Source of the DNA: Peptococcaceae bacterium
GTDB taxonomy: Bacteria > Bacillota > Desulfotomaculia > Desulfotomaculales > JACDOK01
Length of the DNA: 55,403 nt
Direction: 5' to 3'
NCBI GenBank assembly: GCA_017656185.1
Contig: JACDOK010000014.1
Coordinates: 1 to 55,403 of the forward strand
A program made the translations under genes and the position numbers. The first letter of the stretch is position 1; every line of letters begins with the position of its first letter. The notes under the pieces were generated by a model. It worked only from the letters and a program-made list of their open reading frames with translations, was not told where the DNA came from and did not search any database. Shown in pieces: positions 25,746 through 37,290 of the stretch.

Positions 25746-26540
25746 TCAGCTCATTTCTCCGATACAATAACGTAACGTGTCGCCTCTTAATCCAACTCTT
25801 AATGCTTCCAAGGACAAAATCTCTTGCGGCGCTATGTTGCCGAGATTGACATCCGGTCCAAAGCGTAAAATTAACTCTTGCTGTTGTTGTTTGAGTGGTG
25901 CTTCCCAGATAATTAGTTGAGGATCACTTATACGTTCCAGAAATTCATTGAGAAAGTGTTCTTTTACCATCCCGTTACCATCATAAAGCGTGACATTGGT
26001 GCCAAACTCCCGTCCTTCAATAATGACACGGCTTGCTCCTGCCTCTATATCCTTTTCAATCTGAGCCGCCAAAACGGCACTAGACACCTGCTGTGAAGGG
26101 TCTTTTTTGCCCACTTCGCTGAAAACTTTAAATCCCATATCACAGGCTAACGTGATGGCTTTGAATCTTGTTTCTTGATCTAAATTAATGGTGCCGTCGG
26201 AGACTTCGATGGCTGAAAACCCGATCTGCTTCGCCAAATTTAAGAAAGGTATTAGTTTTCCTTGAGCAACAGCTAATTCAAAAAAAGTTCCCCCCGGATA
26301 TATGTCAATACCCCGTGACTTGATAAGTTCAACCTTTTCCTGCAAAACACCGTCGCCATATAGTGCCGATGTTCCAAAACCAAGCTTAATTATATCTATG
26401 TGTTCACTGGCAATACCTAGAAGGTCGTTAGTTTCTCCCAGTCCCAGACCTTTATCCAATACCATCGTCAACCCGTTTTTACGTGGCTTATAACTGCGCC
26501 CGGATAAGGGGAAGGCAACCATGTTCCTCCAGCTATCCAA
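25746..26540 (-). CDS. comA: Phosphosulfolactate synthase (ComA family)
   Basis: ComA adds sulfite to phosphoenolpyruvate to give (2R)-phospho-3-sulfolactate. This is the first step to coenzyme M in methanogens and to sulfolactate in some bacteria, including Bacillus spores (YitD). The 264-residue TIM barrel shows NGLTMVLDKGLGLGETNDLL, IDIIKLGFGTS, DIYPGGTFFELAV, AIEVSDGTI, FKVFSEVGKK and VIIEGREFG. I chose the TTG at 26540 because AAAGGAG lies nine bases upstream and abuts the ATG at 26549. No comB or comC is near. The product in this organism is inferred to be sulfolactate. Confidence 0.88.
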   Translation of the reverse strand: MDSWRNMVAFPLSGRSYKPRKNGLTMVLDKGLGLGETNDLLGIASEHIDIIKLGFGTSALYGDGVLQEKVELIKSRGIDIYPGGTFFELAVAQGKLIPFLNLAKQIGFSAIEVSDGTINLDQETRFKAITLACDMGFKVFSEVGKKDPSQQVSSAVLAAQIEKDIEAGASRVIIEGREFGTNVTLYDGNGMVKEHFLNEFLERISDPQLIIWEAPLKQQQQELILRFGPDVNLGNIAPQEILSLEALRVGLRGDTLRYCIGEMS

Positions 26541-26640
26541 GGCTCTCATCTCCTTTCAAAATAAACGGCGCAGTGTTTTTAGGCCGACCCGAGTCTCCTG
26601 GGTGTAATTTATGCAGAGCTATAGGCAGATGTTACCGTTA

Positions 26641-27858
26641 TTAACGGGCCGGGGCTGGTTGTACCAGGTCTTGAACCCTTATGAAAAATAAGGCCGAAAT
26701 CCCCGTGATAAAAGTAACTACGGCGGCACTCCAAGCCATGGCATAAACATTTAACCCAAGTAAAAGACTGAAAATGGGGGGTCCGGCAGCAACGCCAAAA
26801 AACCTCACGCTGCCGTATAATGAGGTGACTAAACCCCGTTCTTCGGCATCGGTAACGCTGGTTATGATGGTATTAAGACAAGGTAACACCAATCCCGTAC
26901 CAATGCCTATGACTGATATCGTTACGAAAAAAAAGAGCGTAGAACGACAGCAGGGAAGAATAACCAGGGAAGCGGTAATCATCCCAATACCGATGACAAC
27001 CAAAGCCTTCATAGCCTTAAACTGCTTTTTCAGCATTGCTCCCGTGCCGTAAGAAGCAGCAGTCATAAAAATAACGGGAATTGCCAGGGCCAGCCCCTTT
27101 ATGATGCCCTGCAAGTGATATCGCTGTTCCAAGTGATCGGAAAGAAAGAAAAGAATCCCAAACAACATTAAAAGCGCAACCATGCCGACCAGAAACGAGG
27201 ATAGTATTAGGGCTGTCTTTTTTGAAAATATTTTTTTCAGGGAGACCACATAATGATTAAATTGTATGGCGTCCTGCTTGTTTTTCTCGGGCTCCTTTAC
27301 CCCTAACCAGACGGCCAATAATGCCAGTACGTTTAAAACGGGGAACAGAAAAAAAGGGGCAAACCACGCTATTAAGCCTACGGCAGACCCGATAATGGGG
27401 CTGACAATCTTACCAAAACCATTGGATGCTTCAATGAAACCTAGCGCTTTGGGTCTTTCTTTACCCCTAAAAAGATCACCTGTGAGCGCCATCGCAATAG
27501 GTGCCGTCCCCGCCGCACCTATTCCCTGAAGCACCCTCCCAATCAAGACAATAATGTAAGCCGCCTGCTGCGCCAATAATCCCGCCAACCCGGCGATGAG
27601 CCCTCCTAAACCGTATAAAGCCAGTCCAGGCAGGATTACCGCCTTGCGGCTGAAACGGTCGGAAAAATAACCTGAGAAAGGAATTGCCATACCGGCAGGT
27701 ATGGAGAATAATGTTATTATTAAGCTGGTTTCAAACCCTGAAAGTTTAAGGGACTTTTGGACTGCGGGCAAAACAGGAATCAGCATGGAATTCCCGAGAA
27801 CCATGACAAAGGGAACGGTACCGAGTGCACCCAACATTATCATCTTTTTTGCGGTCAT
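26641..27858 (-). CDS. MFS transporter
   Basis: This is a 12-segment major facilitator of 405 residues, probably a proton-coupled exporter. Motif A-like GYFSDRFSRKAVI lies between segments 2 and 3, LIGRVLQGIGAAGTAPIA is in segment 4, and the second half repeats the pattern. The substrate is not predictable; drug-efflux relatives have this motif. GGGAGG precedes the ATG. It lies upstream of comA on the same strand with a 100-base gap, so the two could be co-transcribed and the carrier might export sulfolactate. That link is inference only. Confidence 0.85.
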   Translation of the reverse strand: MTAKKMIMLGALGTVPFVMVLGNSMLIPVLPAVQKSLKLSGFETSLIITLFSIPAGMAIPFSGYFSDRFSRKAVILPGLALYGLGGLIAGLAGLLAQQAAYIIVLIGRVLQGIGAAGTAPIAMALTGDLFRGKERPKALGFIEASNGFGKIVSPIIGSAVGLIAWFAPFFLFPVLNVLALLAVWLGVKEPEKNKQDAIQFNHYVVSLKKIFSKKTALILSSFLVGMVALLMLFGILFFLSDHLEQRYHLQGIIKGLALAIPVIFMTAASYGTGAMLKKQFKAMKALVVIGIGMITASLVILPCCRSTLFFFVTISVIGIGTGLVLPCLNTIITSVTDAEERGLVTSLYGSVRFFGVAAGPPIFSLLLGLNVYAMAWSAAVVTFITGISALFFIRVQDLVQPAPAR

Positions 27859-27896
27859 TTAAATCCTCCCGTTGATATTCTTCCTCCCGGAATACT

Positions 27897-27927
27897 GCCA
27901 TATACGCCGATAGCACTGCATAAACAT
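27897..27927 (+). promoter_or_regulatory. Possible sigmaE promoter of the yqhV-like gene
   Basis: GCCATAT (27897-27903) and CATAAACAT (27919-27927), 15 bases apart, resemble the sigmaE elements GKCATATT and CATACAnT. It lies in the divergent gap between the MFS and yqhV-like genes. Confidence 0.35.
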
Positions 27928-27956
27928 TAAACAGCCTGTATTGATGTGAGGTCAGT

Positions 27957-28220
27957 ATGGATAAAATTGTTTTAAGCATGGCATCGTTACGGTTCCTTTC
28001 CGCTTCCATTGAATTTACGGCGGCTATGCTGATGCTTTACTTCGGTCGCGTCGAAACAGCTTTTAAAATAAACGCTTTACTGGCTTTAACGGGGCCGACC
28101 ATATTAATTACCGTTACGACCCTGGGCTTGGTCGGGCTGGCGGGAAAAACTTCACCGCTCGGCATGTTATGCATTTTAGTGGGGGTAGGGTTAATATTTT
28201 TGGGACTGCGTAGTTTATAA
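27957..28220 (+). CDS. YqhV-like DUF2619 membrane protein
   Basis: The 87-residue protein resembles Bacillus YqhV (DUF2619): an N-terminal SMASLRFLSASIEFTAAMLM segment, FKINALLALTGPTILITV, GLVGLAGKTSPLGM and a last hydrophobic segment. It has about three membrane spans. In Bacillus yqhV lies near spoIIIA genes, but its function is unknown. GAGGTCA precedes the ATG. It stands alone, followed by the pyr promoter. Confidence 0.75.
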   Translation: MDKIVLSMASLRFLSASIEFTAAMLMLYFGRVETAFKINALLALTGPTILITVTTLGLVGLAGKTSPLGMLCILVGVGLIFLGLRSL

Positions 28221-28225
28221 AGCAC

Positions 28226-28254
28226 TTGACGGGAGCAAAGTTTTCTTGTAAATT
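28226..28254 (+). promoter_or_regulatory. Promoter of the pyr operon
   Basis: TTGACG (28226-28231) and TAAATT (28249-28254) are 17 bases apart. They lie directly ahead of the first PyrR attenuator. Confidence 0.75.
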
Positions 28255-28268
28255 AGATAGAAGGCATA

Positions 28269-28931
<663 letters not shown>

Positions 28932-28936
28932 TGAGC

Positions 28937-29026
28937 CACCTTTTTAAAAACGGTCCCGTGAGGCCGGCAAGAGGTGCACACCATCACAGTTGGCCGGCCT
29001 CTACCTAAAAAAGGAAGAGGCCTTTT
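28937..29026 (+). promoter_or_regulatory. Second PyrR attenuator, between pyrR and pyrB
   Basis: The binding-loop motif (CCCGTGAGGCCGGCAAG, 28955-28971) is enclosed by CACCT/AGGTG (28937-28941, 28972-28976). GAGGCCGGC (28960-28968) can instead pair with GCCGGCCTC (28993-29001) as antiterminator. That excludes the terminator stem GGCCTCT/AGAGGCC (28996-29002, 29016-29022), which is followed by TTTT. Confidence 0.9.
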
Positions 29027-29047
29027 CTATTGTTAGGAGGGTACTTC

Positions 29048-29977
29048 GTGAAACACCTTTTAGACCTGCAAAATCTGGCGCCCGATGAAATTAATACCAT
29101 TCTTGATAACGCCGTTCCCATGAAGCAAATTTTAAACCGGGAAATTAAAAAGGTACCTACACTTCGTGGGAAAACGGTGGTAACGCTCTTTTATGAACCC
29201 AGTACCCGTACCAAAACATCCTTTGAACTTGCCGCCAAATATCTGAGTGCTGATACGGTAAGCATCTCGGCTCCCTCATCGAGCGTAGTCAAAGGTGAAA
29301 GTCTTATAGACACCGCTCATACCATTAAAGCTGCCGGTGCCGATGTTGTTGTCCTGCGTCACCCGGCAGCAGGTGCCCCTTATCTAATTAGTAGAAGAGT
29401 TGATGCCAGCGTTATTAATGCCGGTGACGGTATGCACGAGCACCCTTCGCAGGCGCTTTTAGACATCTTTACTATTAAAGAAATTAAAGGAAGTATCGCC
29501 GGGTTAAAGGTTGTCATTGTTGGAGATATCCTACACAGCCGGGTCGCGCGCTCCAATGTCTGGGGCCTGTCAAAGTTAGGGGCGGAGGTACATCTCGTAG
29601 GACCTGCCACTTTGTTACCTCCCGGTATAGAAAATCTCGGCGTTCAGGTATCTTCTGACCTGGATGCCGTTCTACCGGGCGCGGATGTGATTTACGTATT
29701 GCGGCTGCAGCTGGAAAGGCAGAACCAGGGACTCCTGCCAAGCTTACAGGAATATGCCTCTTTATACGGGATCAACAGCCGCAGAGTAGAACTTGCGCAG
29801 GATGATGTCCTGATAATGCACCCGGGACCGCTTAACCGCGGCGTTGAAATTTCCAATGAGGTTGCCGAACATCCAAACGCGGTCATTAACCAACAGGTCA
29901 CTAACGGAGTTGCCGTTAGAATGGCTTTACTTTATCTCTTAAGCGTGGGGGATGTTTCTAATGAAACTGCTAATTAA
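29048..29977 (+). CDS. pyrB: Aspartate carbamoyltransferase catalytic chain
   Basis: PyrB condenses carbamoyl phosphate with aspartate. The 309 residues carry the carbamoyl-phosphate site [27 protein letters not shown] and the aspartate-binding region with [11 protein letters not shown]. No regulatory pyrI is present, as usual in Firmicutes. The GTG at 29048 follows AGGAGGG; upstream codons lie in the attenuator. Its 3' end overlaps pyrC by 17 bases. Confidence 0.97.
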   Translation: MKHLLDLQNLAPDEINTILDNAVPMKQILNREIKKVPTLRGKTVVTLFYEPSTRTKTSFELAAKYLSADTVSISAPSSSVVKGESLIDTAHTIKAAGADVVVLRHPAAGAPYLISRRVDASVINAGDGMHEHPSQALLDIFTIKEIKGSIAGLKVVIVGDILHSRVARSNVWGLSKLGAEVHLVGPATLLPPGIENLGVQVSSDLDAVLPGADVIYVLRLQLERQNQGLLPSLQEYASLYGINSRRVELAQDDVLIMHPGPLNRGVEISNEVAEHPNAVINQQVTNGVAVRMALLYLLSVGDVSNETAN

Positions 29978-31259
29978 AAACGGTACCGTTATAGACCCGG
30001 CAACAGACAAGCCATTTCAGGCAGATGTACTCTGTGTCGACGGTAAGATAGCAAAAATGGCTGAGAACATCTCCAGCCGGGGCGTAAAAACGATTGATGC
30101 CACAGGATGTTTATTATTTCCCGGATTTATTGATATGCATGTTCATCTTCGTGAGCCGGGATTTGAATATAAAGAAACCATTGCCTCCGGTACCCGAGCC
30201 GCCGCCCGGGGAGGTTTTACCGGGGTCGCTGCTATGCCCAATACCGCGCCGGTTGCCGATAACGCGGCAGTGATACGGTTTATCCTTGAAAAAGCCGCGC
30301 AAAGCGGTTCATCACGGGTTTACCCTATCGGGGCCATTACCAAGGGATCACAAGGAAAAGAACTGGCCCCTATGGCGGAAATGAAAAAAGCCGGAGCAGT
30401 GGCTTTTTCCGACGACGGCCACCCGGTAACCAATGCATACCTGATGCGGCAGGCGATGGAATACGCGCGCATGCTCAAGGTACCGATCATATCCCACTGT
30501 GAAGATACCGCCCTCGCTGCCGGTGGGGTAATGAACGAAGGTTACACAGCCACCGTCCTGGGATTAAAAGGCATCCCGTCTGCTGCCGAAGAAATCATGG
30601 TCGCCAGGGACATTCTGCTGGCTGAAATGACGGGCTGCGCCCTGCATATCGCCCATGTCAGCACGGCAGGATCTGTGCGCCTCATTCGCGATGCAAAAAG
30701 ACGGGGTGTCCCGGTTACCGCCGAGGTTACCCCTCATCATTTTACCCTGACTGAGGAAGCTGTGCTAGGATACAATACCAACGCCAAAGTTAACCCTCCT
30801 TTAAGAACCGAGGCCGACATTGAAGCTTTAAAAGAGGGGTTGGCCGACGGTACCATCGACGTAATTGCCACCGACCACGCTCCACACGCCACCCACGAAA
30901 AGGATAAAGAATTCGATTACGCGCCTTTCGGTATTTTAGGCCTGGAAACAGCCGTAGGGTTGATCTTTAGTGAATTGGTGGACAAGGGAGTATTAACCCT
31001 TAACCAAGTGGCCTGCAAATGTGCGTTAAACCCGGCCCGCATCTTAGGTTTACCTGAGAAGAAACTTCAGGTGGGATCTGACGCTGACATAACCATCATT
31101 GACCCCAATCGCCGGGAAATCGTGGATCCCAAAGACTTCGTAAGCCTGAGCAGCAACAGCCCTTTCAATGGTTTTACGTTAAAAGGCCTGCCGGTTGCCA
31201 CTATTTTAGACGGCAGAATAACTATGCAGGATCGTGTCCCGGTCAGTACTACTAATTAA
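29961..31259 (+). CDS. pyrC: Dihydroorotase (class I)
   Basis: PyrC cyclises carbamoyl aspartate to dihydroorotate. The 432 residues follow the amidohydrolase pattern: [13 protein letters not shown] (metal His pair), [33 protein letters not shown] and ATDHAPH. The ATG at 29961 is preceded by GTGGGGGATG. It is translationally coupled to pyrB. Confidence 0.97.
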   Translation: MKLLIKNGTVIDPATDKPFQADVLCVDGKIAKMAENISSRGVKTIDATGCLLFPGFIDMHVHLREPGFEYKETIASGTRAAARGGFTGVAAMPNTAPVADNAAVIRFILEKAAQSGSSRVYPIGAITKGSQGKELAPMAEMKKAGAVAFSDDGHPVTNAYLMRQAMEYARMLKVPIISHCEDTALAAGGVMNEGYTATVLGLKGIPSAAEEIMVARDILLAEMTGCALHIAHVSTAGSVRLIRDAKRRGVPVTAEVTPHHFTLTEEAVLGYNTNAKVNPPLRTEADIEALKEGLADGTIDVIATDHAPHATHEKDKEFDYAPFGILGLETAVGLIFSELVDKGVLTLNQVACKCALNPARILGLPEKKLQVGSDADITIIDPNRREIVDPKDFVSLSSNSPFNGFTLKGLPVATILDGRITMQDRVPVSTTN

Positions 31260-31275
31260 GGCGAGGTGTACTGTT

Positions 31276-32358
31276 TTGAAAAAAGCCGTGCTTGCCCTGG
31301 AAGATGGCACCCTGTTTACCGGTCAAGCCATCGGCGCGACCGGGGAAAACTGGGGAGAGGTAGTCTTTAACACATCCATGACCGGCTACGAGGGTGTTCT
31401 AACCGACCCCTCCTACTGCGGCCAGATTGTTGTTATGACTTACCCTCTGATAGGCAACTATGGTCTGGATGAAGAGGATTTCGAGGCTAAGCGGTCCTTT
31501 GTACGCGGGTTTGTGATCCGCGAAAATTGCGAGCAGCCCAGTAACTGGCGCGCCAAAAACAGGCTTTCCCAGTATCTTGCCAACGAAGGGATTATCGGCA
31601 TTTCCGGCATTGACACGCGCGCTCTTACCAGGCACCTCCGTAATTACGGAACAATGCGCGGGGTCATAAGCACGGAAAGATTTAACCGTGATGCTTTGGT
31701 AGCAAAAGCTCAAACGCTTCCGCAGATAAGTGATCAGGAGTTTATTTCCCAGGTTACCAATAAGGAACCATATGTCATCCCCGGCACGTCATACCGGGTG
31801 GCATTGATAGATCTCGGTGCTAAGCTGAATATTATGCGCTGCTTGCAGCAACGGGGATGCGAAATAATGGTATGGCCGCCGTTTACTCCTGTAAGTAAGA
31901 TTTTATCCTGTCATCCGGACGGCATTATGATTTCGAACGGACCCGGTGACCCGGTGACGGTACCTAAAACGATTGAAACCATCAGGGAACTCATAGGCAA
32001 GAAACCTATTTTTGGCATATGTCTCGGCCATCAGCTTATCGCTTTGGCGCTAGGCGCCAAAACGTATAAGTTAAAGTTCGGACACCGCGGAGCCAATCAC
32101 CCGGTAAAAGATCTTGCTACCGGCAAAGTGTATATCAGCTCGCATAACCACGGTTTCGCCGTAGACGAGGAATCGCTGTCCGGGCTTGATATTAATGTCT
32201 CCCATCGCAATCTTAACGATGGTACTGTGGAAGGAATAAAGCACAAGTACCTTCCCGTTTTTTCCGTGCAGTACCACCCTGAAGCAGCACCAGGACCCAG
32301 AGATTCCGAGTATCTTTTTGACGAGTTTATTAAGCTTATGGAGCGGGAGGGAAGATAA
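31276..32358 (+). CDS. carA: Carbamoyl-phosphate synthase small chain (glutaminase)
   Basis: CarA releases ammonia from glutamine for CarB. The 360 residues have the N-terminal CPSase domain ([32 protein letters not shown]) and a class I amidotransferase domain with the nucleophile in [13 protein letters not shown] and the His/Glu pair in [11 protein letters not shown] chose the TTG at 31276 because GCGAGGTG precedes it and the downstream sequence is the family N-terminus. The stop overlaps the carB start by one base. Because it lies in the PyrR-controlled operon it is the pyrimidine-specific copy. Confidence 0.95.
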   Translation: MKKAVLALEDGTLFTGQAIGATGENWGEVVFNTSMTGYEGVLTDPSYCGQIVVMTYPLIGNYGLDEEDFEAKRSFVRGFVIRENCEQPSNWRAKNRLSQYLANEGIIGISGIDTRALTRHLRNYGTMRGVISTERFNRDALVAKAQTLPQISDQEFISQVTNKEPYVIPGTSYRVALIDLGAKLNIMRCLQQRGCEIMVWPPFTPVSKILSCHPDGIMISNGPGDPVTVPKTIETIRELIGKKPIFGICLGHQLIALALGAKTYKLKFGHRGANHPVKDLATGKVYISSHNHGFAVDEESLSGLDINVSHRNLNDGTVEGIKHKYLPVFSVQYHPEAAPGPRDSEYLFDEFIKLMEREGR

Positions 32359-35300
32359 TGCCGCGCCATAAAGACCTAAAGAAAGTAATGGTCATTGGCT
32401 CCGGCCCCATTGTCATAGGCCAGGCGGCAGAGTTCGATTATGCCGGTACCCAAGCCTGCCGCGCTCTCCGGGAAGAAGGCCTGGAAGTCGTATTGATTAA
32501 CTCCAACCCGGCCACTATCATGACCGACGGCAACATGGCCGACCGCATCTATATTGAACCCCTGACACCGGAATTTGTAGCTAAAGTTATCCGGCGGGAA
32601 AAGCCCGACGGTCTGTTACCAACACTGGGCGGGCAAACCGGCCTTAACCTGGCCAAGCAGGTTGCAGAAGCAGGCGTACTCGAACAAGAAGGAGTACGGC
32701 TATTAGGTACTCCTCTTGAAACCATTCAAAGGGCGGAGGACCGTGAACTTTTCAAAAACATGCTTACTGAAATCGGTGAACCCGTTCCGGAAAGCACCAT
32801 TGTATCACGCATAGAAGAAGCCGTCTCTTTTGCCCGTGAAGTCGGTTTTCCCGTTGTAGTCCGGCCTGCCTATACTTTGGGCGGTACCGGGGGCGGCATC
32901 GCCTATAATGAAAGGGAACTAATCGATATCACCACGCGCGGTCTCAAATACAGCATCATTAACCAAGTTCTCATTGAGAATTGTGTTCTCGGATGGAAAG
33001 AAATCGAATTTGAAGTTATGCGTGACAGTATTGATAACTGCATTACTATCTGCGGCATGGAAAACATTGACCCTATGGGCATCCATACGGGAGACAGTAT
33101 CGTAGTTGCTCCTATACAAACCTTGAGTGACAAGGAATACCAAATGCTGCGGTCGGCATCACTAAAGATTATCCGCGCCCTGGGAGTGGAAGGCGGCTGC
33201 AATGTTCAATTTGCCTTAGATCCTAATAGTTTTAAATATTACGTGATCGAGGTAAATCCCAGAGTCTCACGTTCTTCAGCACTTGCTTCCAAAGCTACAG
33301 GGTATCCCATCGCCAAAGTGGCTTCCAAAATCGCTATCGGCCTTACCTTAGACGAGATAAAGAATGCGGTGACCGGAAAAACCTATGCATGTTTCGAGCC
33401 GGCGTTAGATTATGTCGTCACCAAGTTTCCGCGCTGGCCGTTTGACAAGTTTGCTCTTGCTAACCGCTATCTGGGTACACAAATGAAATCAACCGGTGAG
33501 GTTATGGCAATCGGCCGTACAGTCGAGGAATCCCTTCTTAAGGCGGTACGATCCCTGGAAATTGGCGTAGACGGGCTTACCATTCCGGAAGCGGCTCAAA
33601 TGGACAGCGAAGAATTACGGCAACAAATGAGAAATCCCCAGGATCAGCGCCTTTTTGCCGTCGCAGAGGCTTTGAGGCGCGGCATTTCAGTGGATGAAGT
33701 TCACGAAATAAGTAAAATCGACCGCTTTTTCCTGTATAAAATCAAAAATATTGTCATGCTAGAAGATGAAATACGACAGGCGGGGAAGGCCGGGCTTACG
33801 CCTGAGCTCCTGCATCGTGCCAAACGCATCGGATTATCAGATAACACCATAGCAAACCTGGCTGGAAGTACCCGGGATGAAATCTGTAACATGCGTGCGG
33901 CACACAATATTGTACCGACTTACAAGATGGTGGACACCTGCGCAGCTGAGTTTGAAGCTGAAACACCATATTATTACTCATCTTATGAGAGCGAAGACGA
34001 AGTGCCGGACACCTGCGAACGAAAGATAGTGGTCCTTGGTTCCGGCCCGATCAGGATCGGTCAGGGGATCGAATTTGACTATTGCTCGGTCCATTCTGTC
34101 TGGGCGCTAAGGGAAGAAGGCATTAAGACCATTATTATTAACAATAATCCCGAAACGGTAAGTACTGATTTTGATACCGCCGACAGGCTTTATTTTGAAC
34201 CCCTGGTGGTCGAAGACGTGCTTAACATCCTGCGCAAGGAGAACCCCGAGGGTGTCGTAGTTCAATTCGGCGGGCAAACGGCCATTAATTTGGCAAAACC
34301 GATAGAAGATGCCGGTTTCAAAATTCTTGGCACTAAAGTGTCCAACATTGATTTGGCTGAAGACCGGGGGAAGTTCGACCAGCTTCTGTCACGTCTGGAT
34401 ATCCCTCGGCCACCCGGGGGCACGGGCTATTCCGTTGCCAATGCATTGAAAATAGCCCGGCGAATTGGTTACCCCGTTTTAGTGCGGCCTTCGTATGTCC
34501 TGGGCGGCCGGGCAATGGAAATCGTTTATAATGAAGAGGAACTGGTAAACTATATGGCTACCGCTGTGAAAGTAACCCCTGAACACCCCGTTCTCGTTGA
34601 TAAATACCTGTTAGGGAAAGAGATTGAAGTTGACGCCATTGCCGACGGTGAAACGGTTTGTATTCCGGGGATCATGGAACACGTGGAACGGGCCGGTGTC
34701 CATTCGGGTGACAGCATCTCCGTTTTTCCACCGAGGATACAGGACGAAAGTATTACCGATCAAATTGTAGATTATACCGTCAGGTTGGCCCGGGCCCTGG
34801 ATGTGAGAGGTCTTCTCAACATTCAGTATGTCCTGCACGAGAACAATATTTATGTGCTTGAAGTCAACCCGCGTTCCAGCAGAACGGTTCCTTATCTAAG
34901 CAAGATCACCGGCGTTCCTATGGTGAAGCTGGCAACTAAGGTTATACTCGGTTACAAGCTGGCCGAGATGGGTTATCCAAACGGCCTGTTGAACCAAACA
35001 CCTTATGTCGGCGTTAAGGCTCCTGTCTTTTCCTTTGCCAAGCTCCTGGATGTCGACACTTCATTAGGGCCGGAAATGAAATCCACCGGAGAAGTTCTCG
35101 GCGTGGCCAAAGATTTCGCCCAGGCTCTTTATAAGGCGTGTACGGCTGCCGGTTATATCCTCCCTGCCAGTGGAACGGCCCTGGTTACGATCGCCGACAA
35201 GGACAAAGAAGAAGCCCTGCCTCTTGTTAAAACACTGCAAGATATGGGCTTCGATATTTACGCCACCCGGGGCACGGCAGCCTATCTCAAGAATCACGGC

Positions 35301-35582
35301 ATTACCGTTAAAAGAGCACGCAAACTTGATGAAGGGTCGCCGCACGTTGTCGACATTATCCGCAGCGGCAAAATCAATCTTGTCATTAACACTATGACTA
35401 GGGGTAAAATACCGCAGCGCGATGGTTTTCAAATAAGGCGTATAGCGGTAGAAATGGGGATACCTTGTTTTACATCCCTGGACACCGTCAGGGTTATCCT
35501 GGAAGTGATGAAGGCTGCCAAGCATGGACACGACGTACCTCTGGTGGCGCTGCAAGATTACGGTCACGCGGAGGTTGGGTAA
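32358..35582 (+). CDS. carB: Carbamoyl-phosphate synthase large chain
   Basis: CarB makes carbamoyl phosphate from bicarbonate, ammonia and two ATP. The 1074 residues have the normal tandem layout. Each half has a preATP-grasp segment ([19 protein letters not shown] and [19 protein letters not shown]) and an ATP-grasp domain ([17 protein letters not shown] and [17 protein letters not shown]), with the oligomerisation domain between them. A C-terminal MGS-like allosteric domain starts near 935. The ATG shares a base with the carA stop. Confidence 0.98.
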   Translation: MPRHKDLKKVMVIGSGPIVIGQAAEFDYAGTQACRALREEGLEVVLINSNPATIMTDGNMADRIYIEPLTPEFVAKVIRREKPDGLLPTLGGQTGLNLAKQVAEAGVLEQEGVRLLGTPLETIQRAEDRELFKNMLTEIGEPVPESTIVSRIEEAVSFAREVGFPVVVRPAYTLGGTGGGIAYNERELIDITTRGLKYSIINQVLIENCVLGWKEIEFEVMRDSIDNCITICGMENIDPMGIHTGDSIVVAPIQTLSDKEYQMLRSASLKIIRALGVEGGCNVQFALDPNSFKYYVIEVNPRVSRSSALASKATGYPIAKVASKIAIGLTLDEIKNAVTGKTYACFEPALDYVVTKFPRWPFDKFALANRYLGTQMKSTGEVMAIGRTVEESLLKAVRSLEIGVDGLTIPEAAQMDSEELRQQMRNPQDQRLFAVAEALRRGISVDEVHEISKIDRFFLYKIKNIVMLEDEIRQAGKAGLTPELLHRAKRIGLSDNTIANLAGSTRDEICNMRAAHNIVPTYKMVDTCAAEFEAETPYYYSSYESEDEVPDTCERKIVVLGSGPIRIGQGIEFDYCSVHSVWALREEGIKTIIINNNPETVSTDFDTADRLYFEPLVVEDVLNILRKENPEGVVVQFGGQTAINLAKPIEDAGFKILGTKVSNIDLAEDRGKFDQLLSRLDIPRPPGGTGYSVANALKIARRIGYPVLVRPSYVLGGRAMEIVYNEEELVNYMATAVKVTPEHPVLVDKYLLGKEIEVDAIADGETVCIPGIMEHVERAGVHSGDSISVFPPRIQDESITDQIVDYTVRLARALDVRGLLNIQYVLHENNIYVLEVNPRSSRTVPYLSKITGVPMVKLATKVILGYKLAEMGYPNGLLNQTPYVGVKAPVFSFAKLLDVDTSLGPEMKSTGEVLGVAKDFAQALYKACTAAGYILPASGTALVTIADKDKEEALPLVKTLQDMGFDIYATRGTAAYLKNHGITVKRARKLDEGSPHVVDIIRSGKINLVINTMTRGKIPQRDGFQIRRIAVEMGIPCFTSLDTVRVILEVMKAAKHGHDVPLVALQDYGHAEVG

Positions 35583-35586
35583 GGGC

Positions 35587-36384
35587 ATGCACCTTTATGA
35601 TGGTAGAATCATAGATCACAAGCGGTTAAATGCAGACTGCTACCGGTTGACCGTTGCAGCACCACCTATTGCGCAAGCAGCACGCCCGGGCCAGTTCCTC
35701 CACGTACGGTGCGGCGCAACTTATGACCCGTTATTACGCCGTCCGATCAGTATTAACACCGTTAACCGTAAAAATGGCTCGGTAACAATGCTTTACCGGG
35801 TAATCGGCAGAGGTACCGCATTACTGGCGCAGAAAAAAGTTGGAGAGCAGGTAAACGTATTAGGTCCCTTGGGTCAGCCATTTACATTCGATCCGTCATA
35901 CCGTAAGGTGGCGCTCGTCGCCGGGGGTTTAGGTTTGGCACCCCTTTATTTTTTACTGCAGGAACTCAACATAGATGACCTGGTATTCTTTCAAGGTGCA
36001 CGTTCGGCATCGGAAATCCTGCTAACCCATAATATCAAGCAGCTTGCTAAAGAACTTTACCTTGCCACCGACGACGGCAGCGCCGGCTTTAAGGGTACAG
36101 TAGTAGAGCTTTTCGTAAACCAACTGGCATTCCAAAATTTTGATATCGTTTATGCTGCCGGTCCTCAACCTATGTTACGTGCCCTGTGTTTGGAGCTAAA
36201 AAGAAACCATATAAAGGGACAGGTTTCCCTGGAGGAACGCATGGGCTGCGGTGTCGGCGCATGCCTTTGTTGCAATGTTAAAATTGGTCGCGGTAATTCT
36301 TGGGTTTATAAACGAGTATGTGCCGATGGTCCCGTTTTCGACGCGGAGGAGGTGTACTGGGATGACAGTGCGAACAATGGTTGA
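35587..36384 (+). CDS. pyrK: Dihydroorotate dehydrogenase electron-transfer subunit
   Basis: PyrK passes electrons from the PyrD flavin to NAD+ through FAD and a [2Fe-2S] cluster. The 265 residues show the FAD motif RRPISINTVN, the NAD-binding segment VALVAGGLGLAPLYF and the cluster ligands in GCGVGACLCC plus a later cysteine (RVCADGPVF). The ATG at 35587 follows a weak Shine-Dalgarno sequence (AAGGG), so translation may depend on coupling to carB. Its 3' end overlaps pyrD by 23 bases. Confidence 0.95.
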   Translation: MHLYDGRIIDHKRLNADCYRLTVAAPPIAQAARPGQFLHVRCGATYDPLLRRPISINTVNRKNGSVTMLYRVIGRGTALLAQKKVGEQVNVLGPLGQPFTFDPSYRKVALVAGGLGLAPLYFLLQELNIDDLVFFQGARSASEILLTHNIKQLAKELYLATDDGSAGFKGTVVELFVNQLAFQNFDIVYAAGPQPMLRALCLELKRNHIKGQVSLEERMGCGVGACLCCNVKIGRGNSWVYKRVCADGPVFDAEEVYWDDSANNG

Positions 36385-37288
36385 TGTTGCCGGTATAAAG
36401 ATGAAAAACCCGGTAACCACCGCCGCCGGAACCTTCGGTAATGGCGAAGAGTATGCCCGGTATGTCAATATTCACGACTTAGGGGCGTTGTGTGTTAAAA
36501 CATTGACGCTAGAACCCCACCACGGAAATCCACCTCCACGTATTGCCGAAACCCCCGGAGGCATTCTTAACGCGGTCGGTTTACAGAATCCCGGGATTGA
36601 CTATTTTCTGGAACACAACCTTCCTTGGCTTTTGCGGCACAATATTCCGGTCATAGTAAGCATTGCCGGTTCGACGGTGGAAGAGTACGCCCTTTTGGCG
36701 GCAAAGCTTACCCCCGATACTGGGATCGCCGGAGTAGAAGTCAACATTTCGTGTCCCAATGTTAAAGCTGGAGGCATTGCATTTGGCAGCAATGCGGAAA
36801 TGGCGGCGGATGTTATTTCCGCCGTGCGGCAAAATACCAGCCTTCCCGTGATTGCCAAACTCTCGCCTAATGTTACCGACATCAAATCCATTGCCTTGAG
36901 TGTCTGCGGTGCCGGAGCCGATGCCGTTTCGCTGATTAATACTGTTTTGGGCCTGGCCATAGATCCCTATCGCCGGAAACCGGTTCTGGCGAATATTTTC
37001 GGGGGGCTTTCCGGACCTGCCATCAAACCCATAGCATTGCGCGCTGTATGGCAGGTATATGAAGCGGTAGAGGTACCAATCATCGGCATGGGTGGTATTA
37101 CCACCGCCCTGGACGCGATCGAATTCATCTTAGCCGGTGCTACCGCCGTCGCGGTTGGGACCACGAACTTCATAAACCCGAGGGCTGCCAGTGAGATCAT
37201 AACAGGTATCTACAATTATTTGCAGGAATGCCATATCCCAGATATCAAGAACCTTATCGGGGCAGCCCACAGGCAGGAGGTTGTATAA
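36362..37288 (+). CDS. pyrD: Dihydroorotate dehydrogenase, class 1B catalytic subunit
   Basis: PyrD oxidises dihydroorotate to orotate using FMN. The class 1B type pairs with PyrK and uses NAD+. The 308-residue TIM barrel shows KNPVTTAAGTFGNGEEY, the catalytic cysteine in VNISCPNVKAGG, LSPNVTDI and GMGGITTALDAIEFILAGATAVAVGT. GGAGGAGGTG (36345-36354) precedes the ATG. The pair pyrK-pyrD is the standard Firmicute order. Confidence 0.97.
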   Translation: MTVRTMVDVAGIKMKNPVTTAAGTFGNGEEYARYVNIHDLGALCVKTLTLEPHHGNPPPRIAETPGGILNAVGLQNPGIDYFLEHNLPWLLRHNIPVIVSIAGSTVEEYALLAAKLTPDTGIAGVEVNISCPNVKAGGIAFGSNAEMAADVISAVRQNTSLPVIAKLSPNVTDIKSIALSVCGAGADAVSLINTVLGLAIDPYRRKPVLANIFGGLSGPAIKPIALRAVWQVYEAVEVPIIGMGGITTALDAIEFILAGATAVAVGTTNFINPRAASEIITGIYNYLQECHIPDIKNLIGAAHRQEVV

Positions 37289-37290
37289 CC

